Source of the DNA: Trichomonas tenax
Taxonomy: Eukaryota; Parabasalia; Trichomonadida; Trichomonadidae
Assembly: GCA_023091735.1 (NCBI GenBank)
Contig: JALKBU010000002.1
Span: 62,001 to 126,000, forward strand
Length of the DNA: 64,000 bases
Direction of reading: 5' to 3'
Part shown: positions 18,977 through 29,585 of the stretch, piece after piece
Position numbering within the stretch: position 1 is the stretch's first letter
Layout of the letters: the number at the start of each line of letters is the position of its first letter
Notes under the pieces: generated by a model
The model's database searches: none
What the model was told of the DNA's origin: nothing
What the model saw: the letters and a program-made list of their open reading frames with translations, nothing else
Made by a program: the position numbers and the translations under genes

Positions 18977-21900
18977 ATGAATCGCAGCAATTGGTGCTTT
19001 TTAAAGCAAAACATGGAGTTTCCTTACAAAAAAATCACAAGCCCTTCGATAAAAGTCATCCATTGCAAGCGAATTGGCCCCTCAAAAGAAATCGAATATC
19101 TTACAGAATTAAATTATCCTCCTGGGTTTACAAAATGGCTGAACTCAGAGGAGCTCTCGAAGATATATGAAGGATCTACCGAAATAAAGGCCTTTCTCCA
19201 AAAAAGTTCATCGAAGAAAAATGTAACTCCTCGAAAAATACTAAATTCTCTACAGTTTGATAATTATTACGCATTCTATGTCAAATGGAACAACGTCGAT
19301 GACTCTAAATCGACATGGGAGAACGAAACGCTATTAAATTTATATCCAGAGCTTCAAGAAGAAATATTCAGGATCAAAAATACAAAAAAGAACAATATTG
19401 ATGCAATGTATTTGTATAATTCTTTCCAAATGAGTCGAAACACAAATTTACTCGTTGAAAATTCTTCTTACAAGTTTAATTTCATCAGCGATTTCCTCAG
19501 AAAGTTAAATGTCAAGACAAATCCAGCAATAATTATCACAAATCTCGAAAATCAACAAAAATGGACAGAATTTTTACAACAAAATAATATTTCGCCCGTT
19601 TTTTCACCTGCAAGTGTGAAAGATAACTTTATGCAGTCATTTTTTGATCAAAATAATGAACTTTTGTACAAAGTACTCGTTTGTTCTTTTACGTATTTCG
19701 TATCAAATCCTGAAATTCTTAATTCATATTCTTGGTCGGTTTTTATGTTCGACAATATCAATATTAGACTTAACATCAATAATCTTCAACAGCTTTTTAC
19801 AGATAAAAATCCAGTTTCGATTTTTATTAATCCTGATTATTCGAAATCGGATTTAGGCGGTGTAAAGTTCTTTGCCAATATACTCAGTCCAAATAAAGTC
19901 AAATTAGTTGAAGCTACAATGAATAATGTTAATACTTATAACGCAATTATTTCATCGTTGACTTATAATGCATATCGCAATAATGGCTACATACTTGAAT
20001 CCTCTTTCAAGTGTGTTCCACGCGAACAGCAGCTAAGTGCCTTAAAAGCATATTATCTAACATATAGTGATCAAATTACAAATCCTTTGAGTTTGGGAAA
20101 AGTTACGACTCATCACAAAGAGATCGAAGGAATTATCGGGAGTTACAAACAATCATTTCACGAAAATCCAAGATATGAAGCACTTATCGCTTTAGTTAAA
20201 TCTTTTGTCAGGAAACAAAAAATATGCGTCATTGTTTCTAAAAACGGAAGCAAAGTCGAAAGTGCTCTAAAAGAAGCTGAAATTCCATTCAATTTAATTA
20301 GAGCAGCTGCTTCTGGGGATGCAAATACAAATTATGTTATTTTAACAAATACTCTTGAACTGAATATTATGGGAAATGAAAAATATACAAATTTAATAAT
20401 TTTTGATAATGGTTTTGATACTATTGATGATATTCAGATATTAATGAACAGAAATTACTTCGCACAAAAATACTTTATGGTTTATAGGATCATTTTTGAA
20501 AATACACTCGATGATGTTATGCTTTCACTGAGAGAAGTTGACTTCAAGAAGAAATTTGATTTTTATTCTTTTGCAATAAGACTTTCAAATGTTTTACTCG
20601 ATGCAGTTGGCAAAACTCATGCTTTTACTTCATTACCGGACAAACACACTCACAGGGCATTTCTCGAAAACTCATTAAAGAATTCAATTCAAATAGCAAA
20701 AGGTTCAAATGTAATTCCAGATCAAGCGTATTTTGTCGATAAATTAACACGTCAATTAGCCTTTTCTTCAGAGAAATATAATGATGAATCAACATTTACA
20801 CATACAAAGCATGGATGTGAAAGAAAGGAAATGAAAGCAAGTGATTACTTTGAGGATTACTCACAGAGAGTCATTCATGCAATAAAATCTCAGTTCAAAA
20901 CTCCTCCACAGGTTTTCGGTCTTTTCAATGAGAAGCTTTCATATCCAAATACAGAAATAAAAGAGAATTTCATCACTACTGAGCAATTACAAAGTGGAAA
21001 GAGAACAATTAATACGCTTCCTAAGTATAATGTTCAATATCTCAATGTAGACTTAATTAATAGTGATAAAGTTACTCCAAGAAAAACATTCAAAGAAGAA
21101 CCACCTCCACCAGTTCCAAATTTATTATCAGAAAGAATAGCAATGGAGCTTCCAATTCCTCCATCACCACCAGAAGAACCTCCTCCTCAAGATGAAAACA
21201 GGCAGTCTGAAGAAAACACAAAAAGAACAACAACTGTTAAAACAAGAGTTGTTACAGACAAAGTCAGATCATTTTCTCCTCCTGGGAGGAGACGAAAACC
21301 TTCAAGACCGCGAAATGATCTTGAATTAGATAGCATAGACCATGGCATAATTGAACCAAGCACTACTGTTGAAGTTGATCCAGAGCTTTATTATAAAGTT
21401 AAAGAATTCGCAGAGAAAATGAAACCAAAGGATACTAAAAAATCATCAAAGAATCAGAAATGGTATAAAGATGATCACTGTGCAGTTGTTGCTGCATTGA
21501 TGCATTTCGGTTATTCTGATATCGTGAGGTTCAGAGAATTGACGAAATTAGATGGAAAGAGTGATTCTGAAGTTCAGGAGTATGTTAAATGCGTTCTCAG
21601 AGCTTCTAAACTTCTTAAGAACAAAAAGATAACTCCAAGATATACAATTCCTGTGGAAGATCTCCAGTGCATTGCATTTTGTGACGACTTCTTCAACGCT
21701 GCAAAGCAACAATTGAAGAAAGTCAACTTGGAAGGAAACGATAAAGAGTTTATTGATCACATCATGAAAAAAGGCTTCATAGACTGCTACAAAGAAACAA
21801 TTGCTGGATACAGTTTCAACAAGCTTTTCGATGCAATCTCAACAGCTCGAAAATTGCTGAAAATGAATGAAAAACTCGTTATTTATGATGACGAAGAAGA

Positions 21901-23995
21901 CGATGATATCTCTGATGATGAATCAGATGATACTGATGAAAAATTCGAAGTTTCAGCGAAAGTAATAAGAACAATGAGAAAGGAACCACCATCTGATATT
22001 CATGCAAGAGAAAGCCATTCAGTTGTTAGAGATAATTCGTCTCCTCCTTCTCGTGCTCCAAGACAAAAGCCATCTTATCCAAGACCACAAAGACAACCAA
22101 AACCAGGGCCACCACCTCCCGCACAAGAAGCGGCTCCAACTCCACAAGTTGCAACAACTCCAATACCACAAAAAGAAGCACCACCAACGACAGAAAAAAC
22201 TCGATCAAGGAGGACAAAAGCATCATCAATCCAAGATCGCCTTATTCAGACCGCCGGAATTGTTCAGAGATTAATAGAGCCAGAGATACAAGAGCCAATT
22301 AAAATACAAAGAAGGTTCCAGCCACCTCCACCACCATATAGAAGGCCTCCTGTTTCTCAGATCATTGTGAAGAAAGGCCCTCATCAGACAGAATTTGATG
22401 CATCCAATGTCAATCTTGATGAAATGCATGTTTCAGAAAGCGACAGTGCTCTTTCGGGTGATGATAACAGTGAAAGGCCAGAACTTTACAGCAGTGAGGA
22501 ATACTCCACATCGGATATTGAAGCTCCTCTTCCACCAAAACATGAAGAACCTCCAAAACCAAAATCACGGCCAAGACCACCACCAAGGCAACAAACAAGA
22601 TCAAATGATAGCCCAGAGCCTGCTATTGTTCCATCAGATGGCATTCGCCCACAAAGGAGAGGAATTCACATCGATCAGAATGTCGCAAGTCAACCGAAAC
22701 AAATAGCTGTCAGGAGATCAGCTTATGTAGTTGATTCTGATGACGATGATGAAGATGAACATCCACAGAGAACTCCTAAACCAATCATTCATAATGATTA
22801 TGATGAAGATGATGGATACAATTATCCCGAGGCACCTCCTAATGAAGATGACGAAGATGAAGCATTTCAAGATTATGTTGATGACGAACCTGACGTTGAA
22901 GTATATATGAATAGCAAGAGATCACACAAATCAAAATCACATCATAGAAAGTATGATTATACAAATGATGAAGATGATGAAAGTCGTGTGAAGAAGATCG
23001 TCAAGTTCACTCCAACACAGATTCAGCTGCCTTTCTCTCCAAAGCCAAGATTGGTTGTCACAGACCTCGGCACTGTTGTCGTTGATAGCAAGTGGGCGAA
23101 TAAGCGTTACATCTTCCCTCTGGGCTATAGATCGGAATTCCTCTATGATTCAATTTACGAGATCGGAAAGAATATTTGGTACGTGTGCACAATCGAACAA
23201 GGGAGGTATGGAAAGCCAATATTCAGAGTCAGAGTCAAGAACAATCCTTCGATGACCTGGGAAAGTGAATCCCCATCAGCAACATGGGTCAAAGTTTTGC
23301 AGGAAATCAACAAGATTCGCAAACATGCGAATATGGTTCTTAGGATCGAAGCAATCAGTGGCCCAGACTGCTTCGGAATCTCCAATAACCAAGTCAGAAA
23401 TGCAATCTTATCATTGCCGAATGCAGACAGAATGAAAGGTGTTGAAAGAGACCTCACTGTCAGATCGAGGTCAACATCTGAGAAGAAGTCAACAAAGAGC
23501 TCCGCCTCATCATCAACATCATCATACAGACAGATTTCTCGCAAGGAGGCCTCCAGCACAAAGAGGCCTTCTAAGAATGGTTCTCCATCAACAAAAGAGG
23601 TCGAAAAGAGGAAAGATACAGAAAAGAAGGATTCCACCAAGAAGCAGAAGTCAGAGAAGAATCAGAAGAATGCTGGCAATACAATCGGAATTGATGTTGG
23701 TTCCATCGCTAAGAACGGAAATGCAATCCAGATCAAGGCTCCAATCGAAGAACCGAGAAGACCAATTCAGCTTTCTGTTAAGAAACTGAACAAACAGCCA
23801 CAGCCATTCACAGTCAAGAAGATCGAACCAGAGACAGAAGATTTGATCATCGTCAGTCAGAGGAGTGAAGAGCCTCAGTTCATTTTCAACTTTGGAAAGA
23901 TTCTCGATCAAGTTAGAATGGCAAGATCTGTCATTTCTTCAGGATTGACTGTTCAATGCACAAAAGAAGAAATGGAAACAGTCAAAGGAAATTGA
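18977..23995 (+). CDS. CHD/SNF2-like chromatin protein with degenerate ATPase and C-terminal FYRN-FYRC domains, 1672 aa
   Basis: Domain order: a chromodomain at about 95-120 (YYAFYVKWNN...STWENE, matching the YLVKWkg...tWE pattern); an SNF2 N-lobe at about 165-330, where the DEAH position reads FDNI (D259) after YSWSVFM; an SNF2 C-lobe at about 400-540, where NLIIFDNGFDTIDDIQ and YFMVYRIIFENTLDDVM follow the family's VIifD..wNPq.d.Q and VyRlvt..tvEe patterns, but the arginine-finger block RahRiGQ reads NRNYFAQ (491-497). No Walker-A GKT is visible. A SANT/SLIDE-like segment starts near W829. Proline-rich and acidic linkers cover about 700-790 and 990-1340. FYRN begins near residue 1359 (LGTVVVDS...RYIFPLGYRS) and FYRC follows (TW, SGPDCFGIS) to about 1490. 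The tail is basic and Ser-rich. It looks like a remodeler turned chromatin scaffold, nuclear by inference. I know of no CHD protein carrying FYR domains. Confidence 0.85.
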   Translation: MNRSNWCFLKQNMEFPYKKITSPSIKVIHCKRIGPSKEIEYLTELNYPPGFTKWLNSEELSKIYEGSTEIKAFLQKSSSKKNVTPRKILNSLQFDNYYAFYVKWNNVDDSKSTWENETLLNLYPELQEEIFRIKNTKKNNIDAMYLYNSFQMSRNTNLLVENSSYKFNFISDFLRKLNVKTNPAIIITNLENQQKWTEFLQQNNISPVFSPASVKDNFMQSFFDQNNELLYKVLVCSFTYFVSNPEILNSYSWSVFMFDNINIRLNINNLQQLFTDKNPVSIFINPDYSKSDLGGVKFFANILSPNKVKLVEATMNNVNTYNAIISSLTYNAYRNNGYILESSFKCVPREQQLSALKAYYLTYSDQITNPLSLGKVTTHHKEIEGIIGSYKQSFHENPRYEALIALVKSFVRKQKICVIVSKNGSKVESALKEAEIPFNLIRAAASGDANTNYVILTNTLELNIMGNEKYTNLIIFDNGFDTIDDIQILMNRNYFAQKYFMVYRIIFENTLDDVMLSLREVDFKKKFDFYSFAIRLSNVLLDAVGKTHAFTSLPDKHTHRAFLENSLKNSIQIAKGSNVIPDQAYFVDKLTRQLAFSSEKYNDESTFTHTKHGCERKEMKASDYFEDYSQRVIHAIKSQFKTPPQVFGLFNEKLSYPNTEIKENFITTEQLQSGKRTINTLPKYNVQYLNVDLINSDKVTPRKTFKEEPPPPVPNLLSERIAMELPIPPSPPEEPPPQDENRQSEENTKRTTTVKTRVVTDKVRSFSPPGRRRKPSRPRNDLELDSIDHGIIEPSTTVEVDPELYYKVKEFAEKMKPKDTKKSSKNQKWYKDDHCAVVAALMHFGYSDIVRFRELTKLDGKSDSEVQEYVKCVLRASKLLKNKKITPRYTIPVEDLQCIAFCDDFFNAAKQQLKKVNLEGNDKEFIDHIMKKGFIDCYKETIAGYSFNKLFDAISTARKLLKMNEKLVIYDDEEDDDISDDESDDTDEKFEVSAKVIRTMRKEPPSDIHARESHSVVRDNSSPPSRAPRQKPSYPRPQRQPKPGPPPPAQEAAPTPQVATTPIPQKEAPPTTEKTRSRRTKASSIQDRLIQTAGIVQRLIEPEIQEPIKIQRRFQPPPPPYRRPPVSQIIVKKGPHQTEFDASNVNLDEMHVSESDSALSGDDNSERPELYSSEEYSTSDIEAPLPPKHEEPPKPKSRPRPPPRQQTRSNDSPEPAIVPSDGIRPQRRGIHIDQNVASQPKQIAVRRSAYVVDSDDDDEDEHPQRTPKPIIHNDYDEDDGYNYPEAPPNEDDEDEAFQDYVDDEPDVEVYMNSKRSHKSKSHHRKYDYTNDEDDESRVKKIVKFTPTQIQLPFSPKPRLVVTDLGTVVVDSKWANKRYIFPLGYRSEFLYDSIYEIGKNIWYVCTIEQGRYGKPIFRVRVKNNPSMTWESESPSATWVKVLQEINKIRKHANMVLRIEAISGPDCFGISNNQVRNAILSLPNADRMKGVERDLTVRSRSTSEKKSTKSSASSSTSSYRQISRKEASSTKRPSKNGSPSTKEVEKRKDTEKKDSTKKQKSEKNQKNAGNTIGIDVGSIAKNGNAIQIKAPIEEPRRPIQLSVKKLNKQPQPFTVKKIEPETEDLIIVSQRSEEPQFIFNFGKILDQVRMARSVISSGLTVQCTKEEMETVKGN

Positions 23996-24317
23996 CATCT
24001 ACATATTATCATATTAATTGTTATTTTTATAAATAATCTATATAATTTAACTTTTAAACTTTGTTTTCTGAACAAAACAACATATGTACATTATGTTATG
24101 CAATAAATAGATGTTATCAACATATAAAATAAAAACATATCATTCTTTCTTCTGTTGAAATTAGATAATATTCATACATATTATATATAAGGACAATTAC
24201 AATAAAATAATGCAATAATATCTGGATAATAATAAAAATATAAAGAGTTATGATGAAAATAAGAAAAATCGACAAGTAAAATAGTTTTGTCATGTAAACT
24301 TCATATTTTTTGATGAG
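23996..24317. other. Intergenic spacer with TCATGTAAAC motif
   Basis: 322 bp, very AT-rich. TTGTCATGTAAAC lies at about 24288-24300, 18-30 nt before the ATG at 24318, and a TTCATATTTTT initiator-like element follows it. Nothing else seen. Confidence 0.5.
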
Positions 24318-25760
24318 ATGAATTTTAAAGATGAAGCAGAATTTGACTTTAATATAAAAGCCGAAAATAAAATGCAAGAACAGCTAAAATGGATTGGCCC
24401 GGATAAACCGCATTTAACAATTGAAAGTGATGAAGTTGCTGATTTTATCACTTTATTAAAGGTATATAATACAAAAAATCAAAATAATAAGCAAAATAAT
24501 GCTATGATAGAATGTTTGGACCATATTAATAGTGATGTTTCAGAAATATTAAAAGAAAATAATATAATTCCAACTCTAATTGAGCAGATTCAGAAATCAA
24601 AGCCAATACTAATGTCAAGCTCATATAAGTTGCTTCTAAAACTTTCACAAAATTCAGTCATTACCGCACAATATATTTGCGAACAATTTGATTTTTTCGC
24701 ATATTTGTTAAATGCTCAATCTCATAGATTAGAAATACTCAAGTTGATCACTGTTTTTATATCCTACTGCACAGATCTTACAGAAAATGTTATTAACAAT
24801 GATATTTTTCATTTTTTGTTCACTGAAGTTATCGCTAATTTCGAAATGACCGAATTAGTCAATGCAGCCATTAATTTCTTAATTGCATTCCTCGAAACTA
24901 AGAACTCATTCCCTGAAAACTATTTTCAGAAACATCAACAGCTTTATGAAAAATTGTTTAATATTTTAGAATACTTTTTATCATTAAACAAAAAGTCAAT
25001 AAAATCATTAGAAAATTACGATAAAATCATCCAACTGTTATTATGCACATTAGCATCGAATGATCCAGAATCAAAATTTTCTGATTTACTGAACGGAAGA
25101 CTGTTATCAAATCTATATTTTAGATTCCAAAAATTAGAAAATTTACAGTATTATTTGATATTTTTGAATTTGTTAGTTACTTCAAACCCTGATTTATTGG
25201 TCAATATTGTTGAAGATAGTCCTCTTCTGTCTTCATTGATGCGATTGTTTAATGTCGAAACATCATCAATTCAAGTTATGGAGTTCTTTATTAATTTTGC
25301 AAAGATTTCAGAAAAATCTGCAGAGTTGCTTTTTAATGCAGATATTTTAAATATTTTCACCCAAATACAATTGAAATATCAATTTGTTGAAGGCAGCCAA
25401 AGCGTTTTGCAGAAAAAGGAAATCAAAGAAGTTATTGATATTCAAACAAAAGAAAGCTATTTTACTTTATTTTTCATTCTTTCGCAGCAATTGCCAAAAG
25501 TTATTTTAGCCGACGATAGAGTGTATGATTATGTAGATGAAGCTATATATTTATTAGGAGGAATGTCAGTTGATTTCATTTCTTTATTGGTCAAAGCTCT
25601 TCACGCTTTATTTGCAAATGGTTTTGATCCAAATAATTTAGGTGATGTTGACACTTTTGGTGAATTCCTTGAAGATGTTTCTATTAATAATACAGACATG
25701 GAAATACAATCAATTGCAAGAACAATTCTTAGAGCAAGATTTGAAAAATATAAAGAATAA
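24318..25760 (+). CDS. ARM/HEAT-like alpha-solenoid protein, 480 aa
   Basis: An acidic N-terminus is followed by repeated amphipathic helices rich in Leu, Ile, Phe and Asn, with the look of an ARM/HEAT solenoid over most of the chain. No catalytic motif, membrane segment or signal peptide is seen. It is similar in size, charge distribution and C-terminal architecture (a SVDFISLLVKALHALF helix near residue 415 against VIDLIFKALISLY in the 447-aa protein at 4738-6081), so the two are probably distant paralogs. It ends in TAA 16 nt from the stop of the convergent ABC transporter pseudogene. Function unknown; a protein-interaction scaffold is the natural guess. Confidence 0.8.
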   Translation: MNFKDEAEFDFNIKAENKMQEQLKWIGPDKPHLTIESDEVADFITLLKVYNTKNQNNKQNNAMIECLDHINSDVSEILKENNIIPTLIEQIQKSKPILMSSSYKLLLKLSQNSVITAQYICEQFDFFAYLLNAQSHRLEILKLITVFISYCTDLTENVINNDIFHFLFTEVIANFEMTELVNAAINFLIAFLETKNSFPENYFQKHQQLYEKLFNILEYFLSLNKKSIKSLENYDKIIQLLLCTLASNDPESKFSDLLNGRLLSNLYFRFQKLENLQYYLIFLNLLVTSNPDLLVNIVEDSPLLSSLMRLFNVETSSIQVMEFFINFAKISEKSAELLFNADILNIFTQIQLKYQFVEGSQSVLQKKEIKEVIDIQTKESYFTLFFILSQQLPKVILADDRVYDYVDEAIYLLGGMSVDFISLLVKALHALFANGFDPNNLGDVDTFGEFLEDVSINNTDMEIQSIARTILRARFEKYKE

Positions 25761-25776
25761 AACATAATATTCTTTA

Positions 25777-27624
25777 TCATTCAGCGGAAAATTGTCTTGA
25801 AACAAGATTGTAATATGCGCCTTTCTTTTCAATTAATTCATCATGACTTCCACTTTCAACAACTTGACCTGCATCAAAAACATAAATCTTTGATGCGTTT
25901 TTAATTGTTGATAATCTATGAGCAACAATAACAGAAGTTCTGTTTTTCATTACATTGTTCAATGCTTCTTGAACCTTCTTTTCAGATGCTGAATCAAATG
26001 CTGACGTTGTTTCATCGCACAGCAAAATTTTCGGATTTTTAATAACAGCACGAGCAATTGCAATTCTTTGTCTTTGACCACCAGAAAGTGATGATCCTTT
26101 CTCAGCCACTTTTGTTTCATATTTGTTTTCAACTTTCTCAATGAATTTCTTTGCGTTAGCAACTTCAACAGCATCATTTATCATTTCTTTTGTAGCATCA
26201 ACACCGCCGTAAGTAATATTCTCTTTAATTGTTGATGAAAAGAGCATCGGTTCTTGATTTACTAAACCAATCATTGTGTGAAGCAATCTTGAATCATATT
26301 CTTTGATATCTCTGCCATCAATTGTTATAATTCTTTCATTGACATCATAATAACGTTCAATTAATTGAACGCAAGTTGATTTTCCAGATCCAGAATGTCC
26401 AACAAGCACTGCTGCTTTATTTGGTTCTATTACAAACGAAACATTCGTGAGAACATCAACATTACGTGTCGGATATCTGAATGTGTCATTTTTGAACTCT
26501 ATTCTCCCTTCAAATGGAACGTTCGACAAACCTCCTTCATAAGGAACTGATGGAACATGTTTCGCTAATTTAATGATGCGTGCACCTGCAGCAACAGCTT
26601 TTGGTTCAGCACTCATCGATCCTTGAATAGATCTGATTCCTAATGTTCCAAACTGCAAAAGCATCATGCAAGCAAGAAAATCACCAATCAAGAAATCATT
26701 CTTTCCGCTCTTCATGTATTTTTCAACGAGATGGAGAGCGAAATACATGTCTAAAATGATGTTCACCTACATGATCAACATAATGAGAATCATCATAACA
26801 GTTGTTAAATATTCAGACTTCTGTTCGAGTTTCGATGACATCAGCAAATGATTTTTGAATCTATCGCATTCCTCGTCTTCCCTATTATATCCTCTAACAG
26901 TTCTTATTGCAGCAAGAGTTTCCTCAGCAATTGTTATTGATTTCGATAATGTCATGAATCTAATTGCAGAAGACTTTGAAATGCAAGGAACGAAAGATGC
27001 AATGAATATCGCACTTTCCAATTATAAAAGCGAGACCGACACCAACTAAAAACTTTGCAACATTTCCGATTTGATTCGCTTTGACAGTTCCAAATGACAT
27101 TTGAATCATTTGCGCATCTTCTGAAAAAAGACTGAGAATAGAACCAATTGGTGTCACATAGAAGAATGTAACTTCTGATTTCATCATGTTCATGAACAAA
27201 TCTTTTCTAATTTTTGTCGATAGCCTTGATACTAAGCGCACCCATATTACTGTTTGAATAAATGTGCAAATTCCGCATCCAATCGCAACACCAACAATTC
27301 CAAGGCATTTTTTATGATTTTTAGCATAACATCTGCAATTGCAACAGAAGAATCTGCGTTGTGCGCAGAAATTGATATCGCGTATTCTGTTAAGTAATTT
27401 AATATTTTTCCTAAAAATACATAATTTAATAAAGGACAACCGCCTCTAATAATGCAAGGAATGATTCCAAAGTACGCCATTGGTGATTTAAATAGTAATG
27501 AGTAAAGAGCTCCTCTTGTTTCTTTCTTTTCAATCGGAGTTACTTTAATTTCTTCTTTCTTGATGTGTTTGTCTTTGTTCTTAGAAGAGGAATACTCCGA
27601 AGAGTTCGGGTGATCTGATGACAT
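25777..27624 (-). pseudogene. Broken ABCB-type (MDR-like) half transporter
   Basis: The minus strand encodes, from an ATG at 27624, a Lys/Ser-rich N-terminus, a transmembrane region, and one complete ATP-binding domain. The nucleotide-binding domain keeps Walker A (GHSGSGKST, near 26390), the signature LSGGQRQR (near 26085), Walker B with catalytic Glu (ILLCDETTSAFD, near 26020), and the H-loop (AHRLST). The membrane half is broken: a frameshift near 27300, another near 27020, and an in-frame TAG at 26767-26769. Pieces on each side of every break continue the same family, so this is one gene that decayed recently. It holds one TMD and one NBD (about 615 codons), ending at QFSAE, the length of a half transporter. 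Export of lipophilic compounds would have been the ancestral role. Confidence 0.88.
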
Positions 27625-28090
27625 AAATAAAAATGGTCAGTTTCATTTGCGATCACGTCAAAACAAAAAATTGGATAACGTTGATATTATTTATAAAAAG
27701 TTTTAAAATATTGCTTAGATATGTCTAAAAATCAAAATTTTATTAAAGTATTCAATTATCTTTTCTCAAATTTTATGATGAACGCAAATATTATCTTTTA
27801 TGACTTCTAACCTATATAAAACTCTAACGCTACTGATGTATATTTGATTTGTAGCATTAAAATTGCTCAAATACGAAATGTCATATCTTTTTTTATAATT
27901 TCATATATACACACTTATATTCAAAATCTAAAACTGGATTGAAGAAATATAAATATACTCCAAAGATCATAAATATAATTGTGAAATATAAAATGTGAAA
28001 TTTTGAATTTTGGATAAATTAAGGTTTTGAAATTCTAGATGCTATTTAAAAGACTTAAAGATTATAAATGTGAGTTGTCATTTATTAACA
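27625..28090. other. Divergent intergenic region
   Basis: 466 bp, strongly AT-rich, between the ABC relic and the membrane protein gene. No RNA gene or repeat seen. Confidence 0.5.
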
Positions 28091-29026
28091 ATGTTTTTAT
28101 ATCTTTTATTCTTCCGATCTGAAGACTGCACGTACAGCTTCGAAAACGAGGTCGGAATGAGAACATATCACATGGATCTGACAGAAGGAGAAAACGTTTG
28201 CATCGATATTGTCTATTATCCATCTTTCGTTATATTTCAAGACTTCGAAGAAGACACTTTATTCACTAAATACGTTTCCCTCACAGACAAAGAGGGAGAT
28301 TTTGAAGAAAAGTCGACATTCGTGAGATATTTAAGAAATTATCAACCATTTCGTGATCCTTACAATAAAATCGAATTTACTGCCAACTCGAATACTTCAC
28401 TGAGATTCACCATGTTCTCTGCGCCTGATATTTGCAATGATGGACTTTTTATTTCCACGAAAAAAACGGATTCTTTCCGTCTTTCAACTTCTCAAGTCGA
28501 TACTCAAGCACTACATCCATACGACGATAAATGCTTCATTCCAGCGACAACAGGAAATATAAATGTTTGGGTTGAAATTCAATCAGATTTTAGCGATACA
28601 ATGTTCTATGTTCACAATAATTTTACCAACTTCACGGCATATCAGTCGAATCTATCAAAGAAATTTACTTTTATTGGACCTCATTTCTTCAGATTTATTG
28701 TTAGTCCAAATTCAACAAACACAACAATGCGTTTCTTCTTCGACGCAAAGGAACACACAAGCTATAACCCAAGAACAGACTATTTTTACCGCGAACAGTT
28801 CGTTGATTTTTGTACAAATGAAAAAACATGGGCAACAAATGTTTTAGCCATTTCTTTCATTGTAATTGATGCCATATTAATTGTCATCGATCTGTTTTGG
28901 TTTGCATATAAATGCTACACAGGCGCAAATTCACAGCAAGCAAATAAAACATCAAACTCACATCAATCAACATCATCGCCAAATGAATTCTTATTCAGTC
29001 AAATGGGCTTCAAGCCATTACTATAA
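28091..29026 (+). CDS. Putative type I surface/membrane protein, 311 aa
   Basis: The open frame extends seven codons upstream from a GTG, but the first ATG (28091) gives a clean signal peptide (MFLYLLFFRS) with likely cleavage before EDCTYSF, so I use it. An ectodomain of about 240 residues follows, with Cys residues (ED-C, EN-VC, DI-C, DK-C) and several N-glycosylation sequons (NTS, NFT, NLS, NST, NTT). One membrane helix lies at about residues 250-275 (ATNVLAISFIVIDAILIVIDLFWFAY). A short cytosolic tail rich in Ser, Asn and Gln ends the chain. The ectodomain is aromatic and beta-rich in feel. No known family was recognised. Cell-surface or endomembrane placement is inferred. Confidence 0.75.
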   Translation: MFLYLLFFRSEDCTYSFENEVGMRTYHMDLTEGENVCIDIVYYPSFVIFQDFEEDTLFTKYVSLTDKEGDFEEKSTFVRYLRNYQPFRDPYNKIEFTANSNTSLRFTMFSAPDICNDGLFISTKKTDSFRLSTSQVDTQALHPYDDKCFIPATTGNINVWVEIQSDFSDTMFYVHNNFTNFTAYQSNLSKKFTFIGPHFFRFIVSPNSTNTTMRFFFDAKEHTSYNPRTDYFYREQFVDFCTNEKTWATNVLAISFIVIDAILIVIDLFWFAYKCYTGANSQQANKTSNSHQSTSSPNEFLFSQMGFKPLL

Positions 29027-29585
29027 TAACCGATTTCAACTTTTCTCTAATGTGAAATTTTTAAGACATTTTTCCCCTTTCAATTTTATAAAGTTTATCA
29101 ATGCGATTCAACACCTCTGAGTTCTACGTATATGTGGAGGATTTATCACCATCATGCAAAGTATCAATTTAGTAACAATTGTATATTTAGCGAAAAATCA
29201 TGATTAATGATGAAAGCAAGAAATGAATGCACTATGCATCATGGAAATATTGTATCATTTACCTTGTTTATGTAAATATTTATCTATCAAAAAATATAAT
29301 TGAATTCTACGTTCAATATATTACGCATAAATATAGCTTGATGTGCTTTTATATTTCTGAACATAGAGAGCTTTTGACTCAAATATTTTTTTAAATAGAT
29401 GAATATATCATTAAAAATGTGCTTGAATCGCCAACAATTTTCCTATCCGTGACATACAGATTATCATATGACATTCATTGCCAAACAATTCGAGATTGAC
29501 TTTTTTGTTACATTCAAATAGATTTCTTTGGTTACACGCAGACTATTTGCGATCATTTTTGTAAACAAATTTTTCAAGTGGTCAA
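29027..29585. other. Intergenic spacer
   Basis: 559 bp, AT-rich. TGACATACAGATT and TGACATTCATTG occur near 29450-29480. No open frame or RNA gene seen. Confidence 0.45.

Noticed and set aside
22002..22274. Q/H-rich frame inside the CHD-FYR gene
   Set aside because: Alternate frame of a Pro-rich linker in the real gene.
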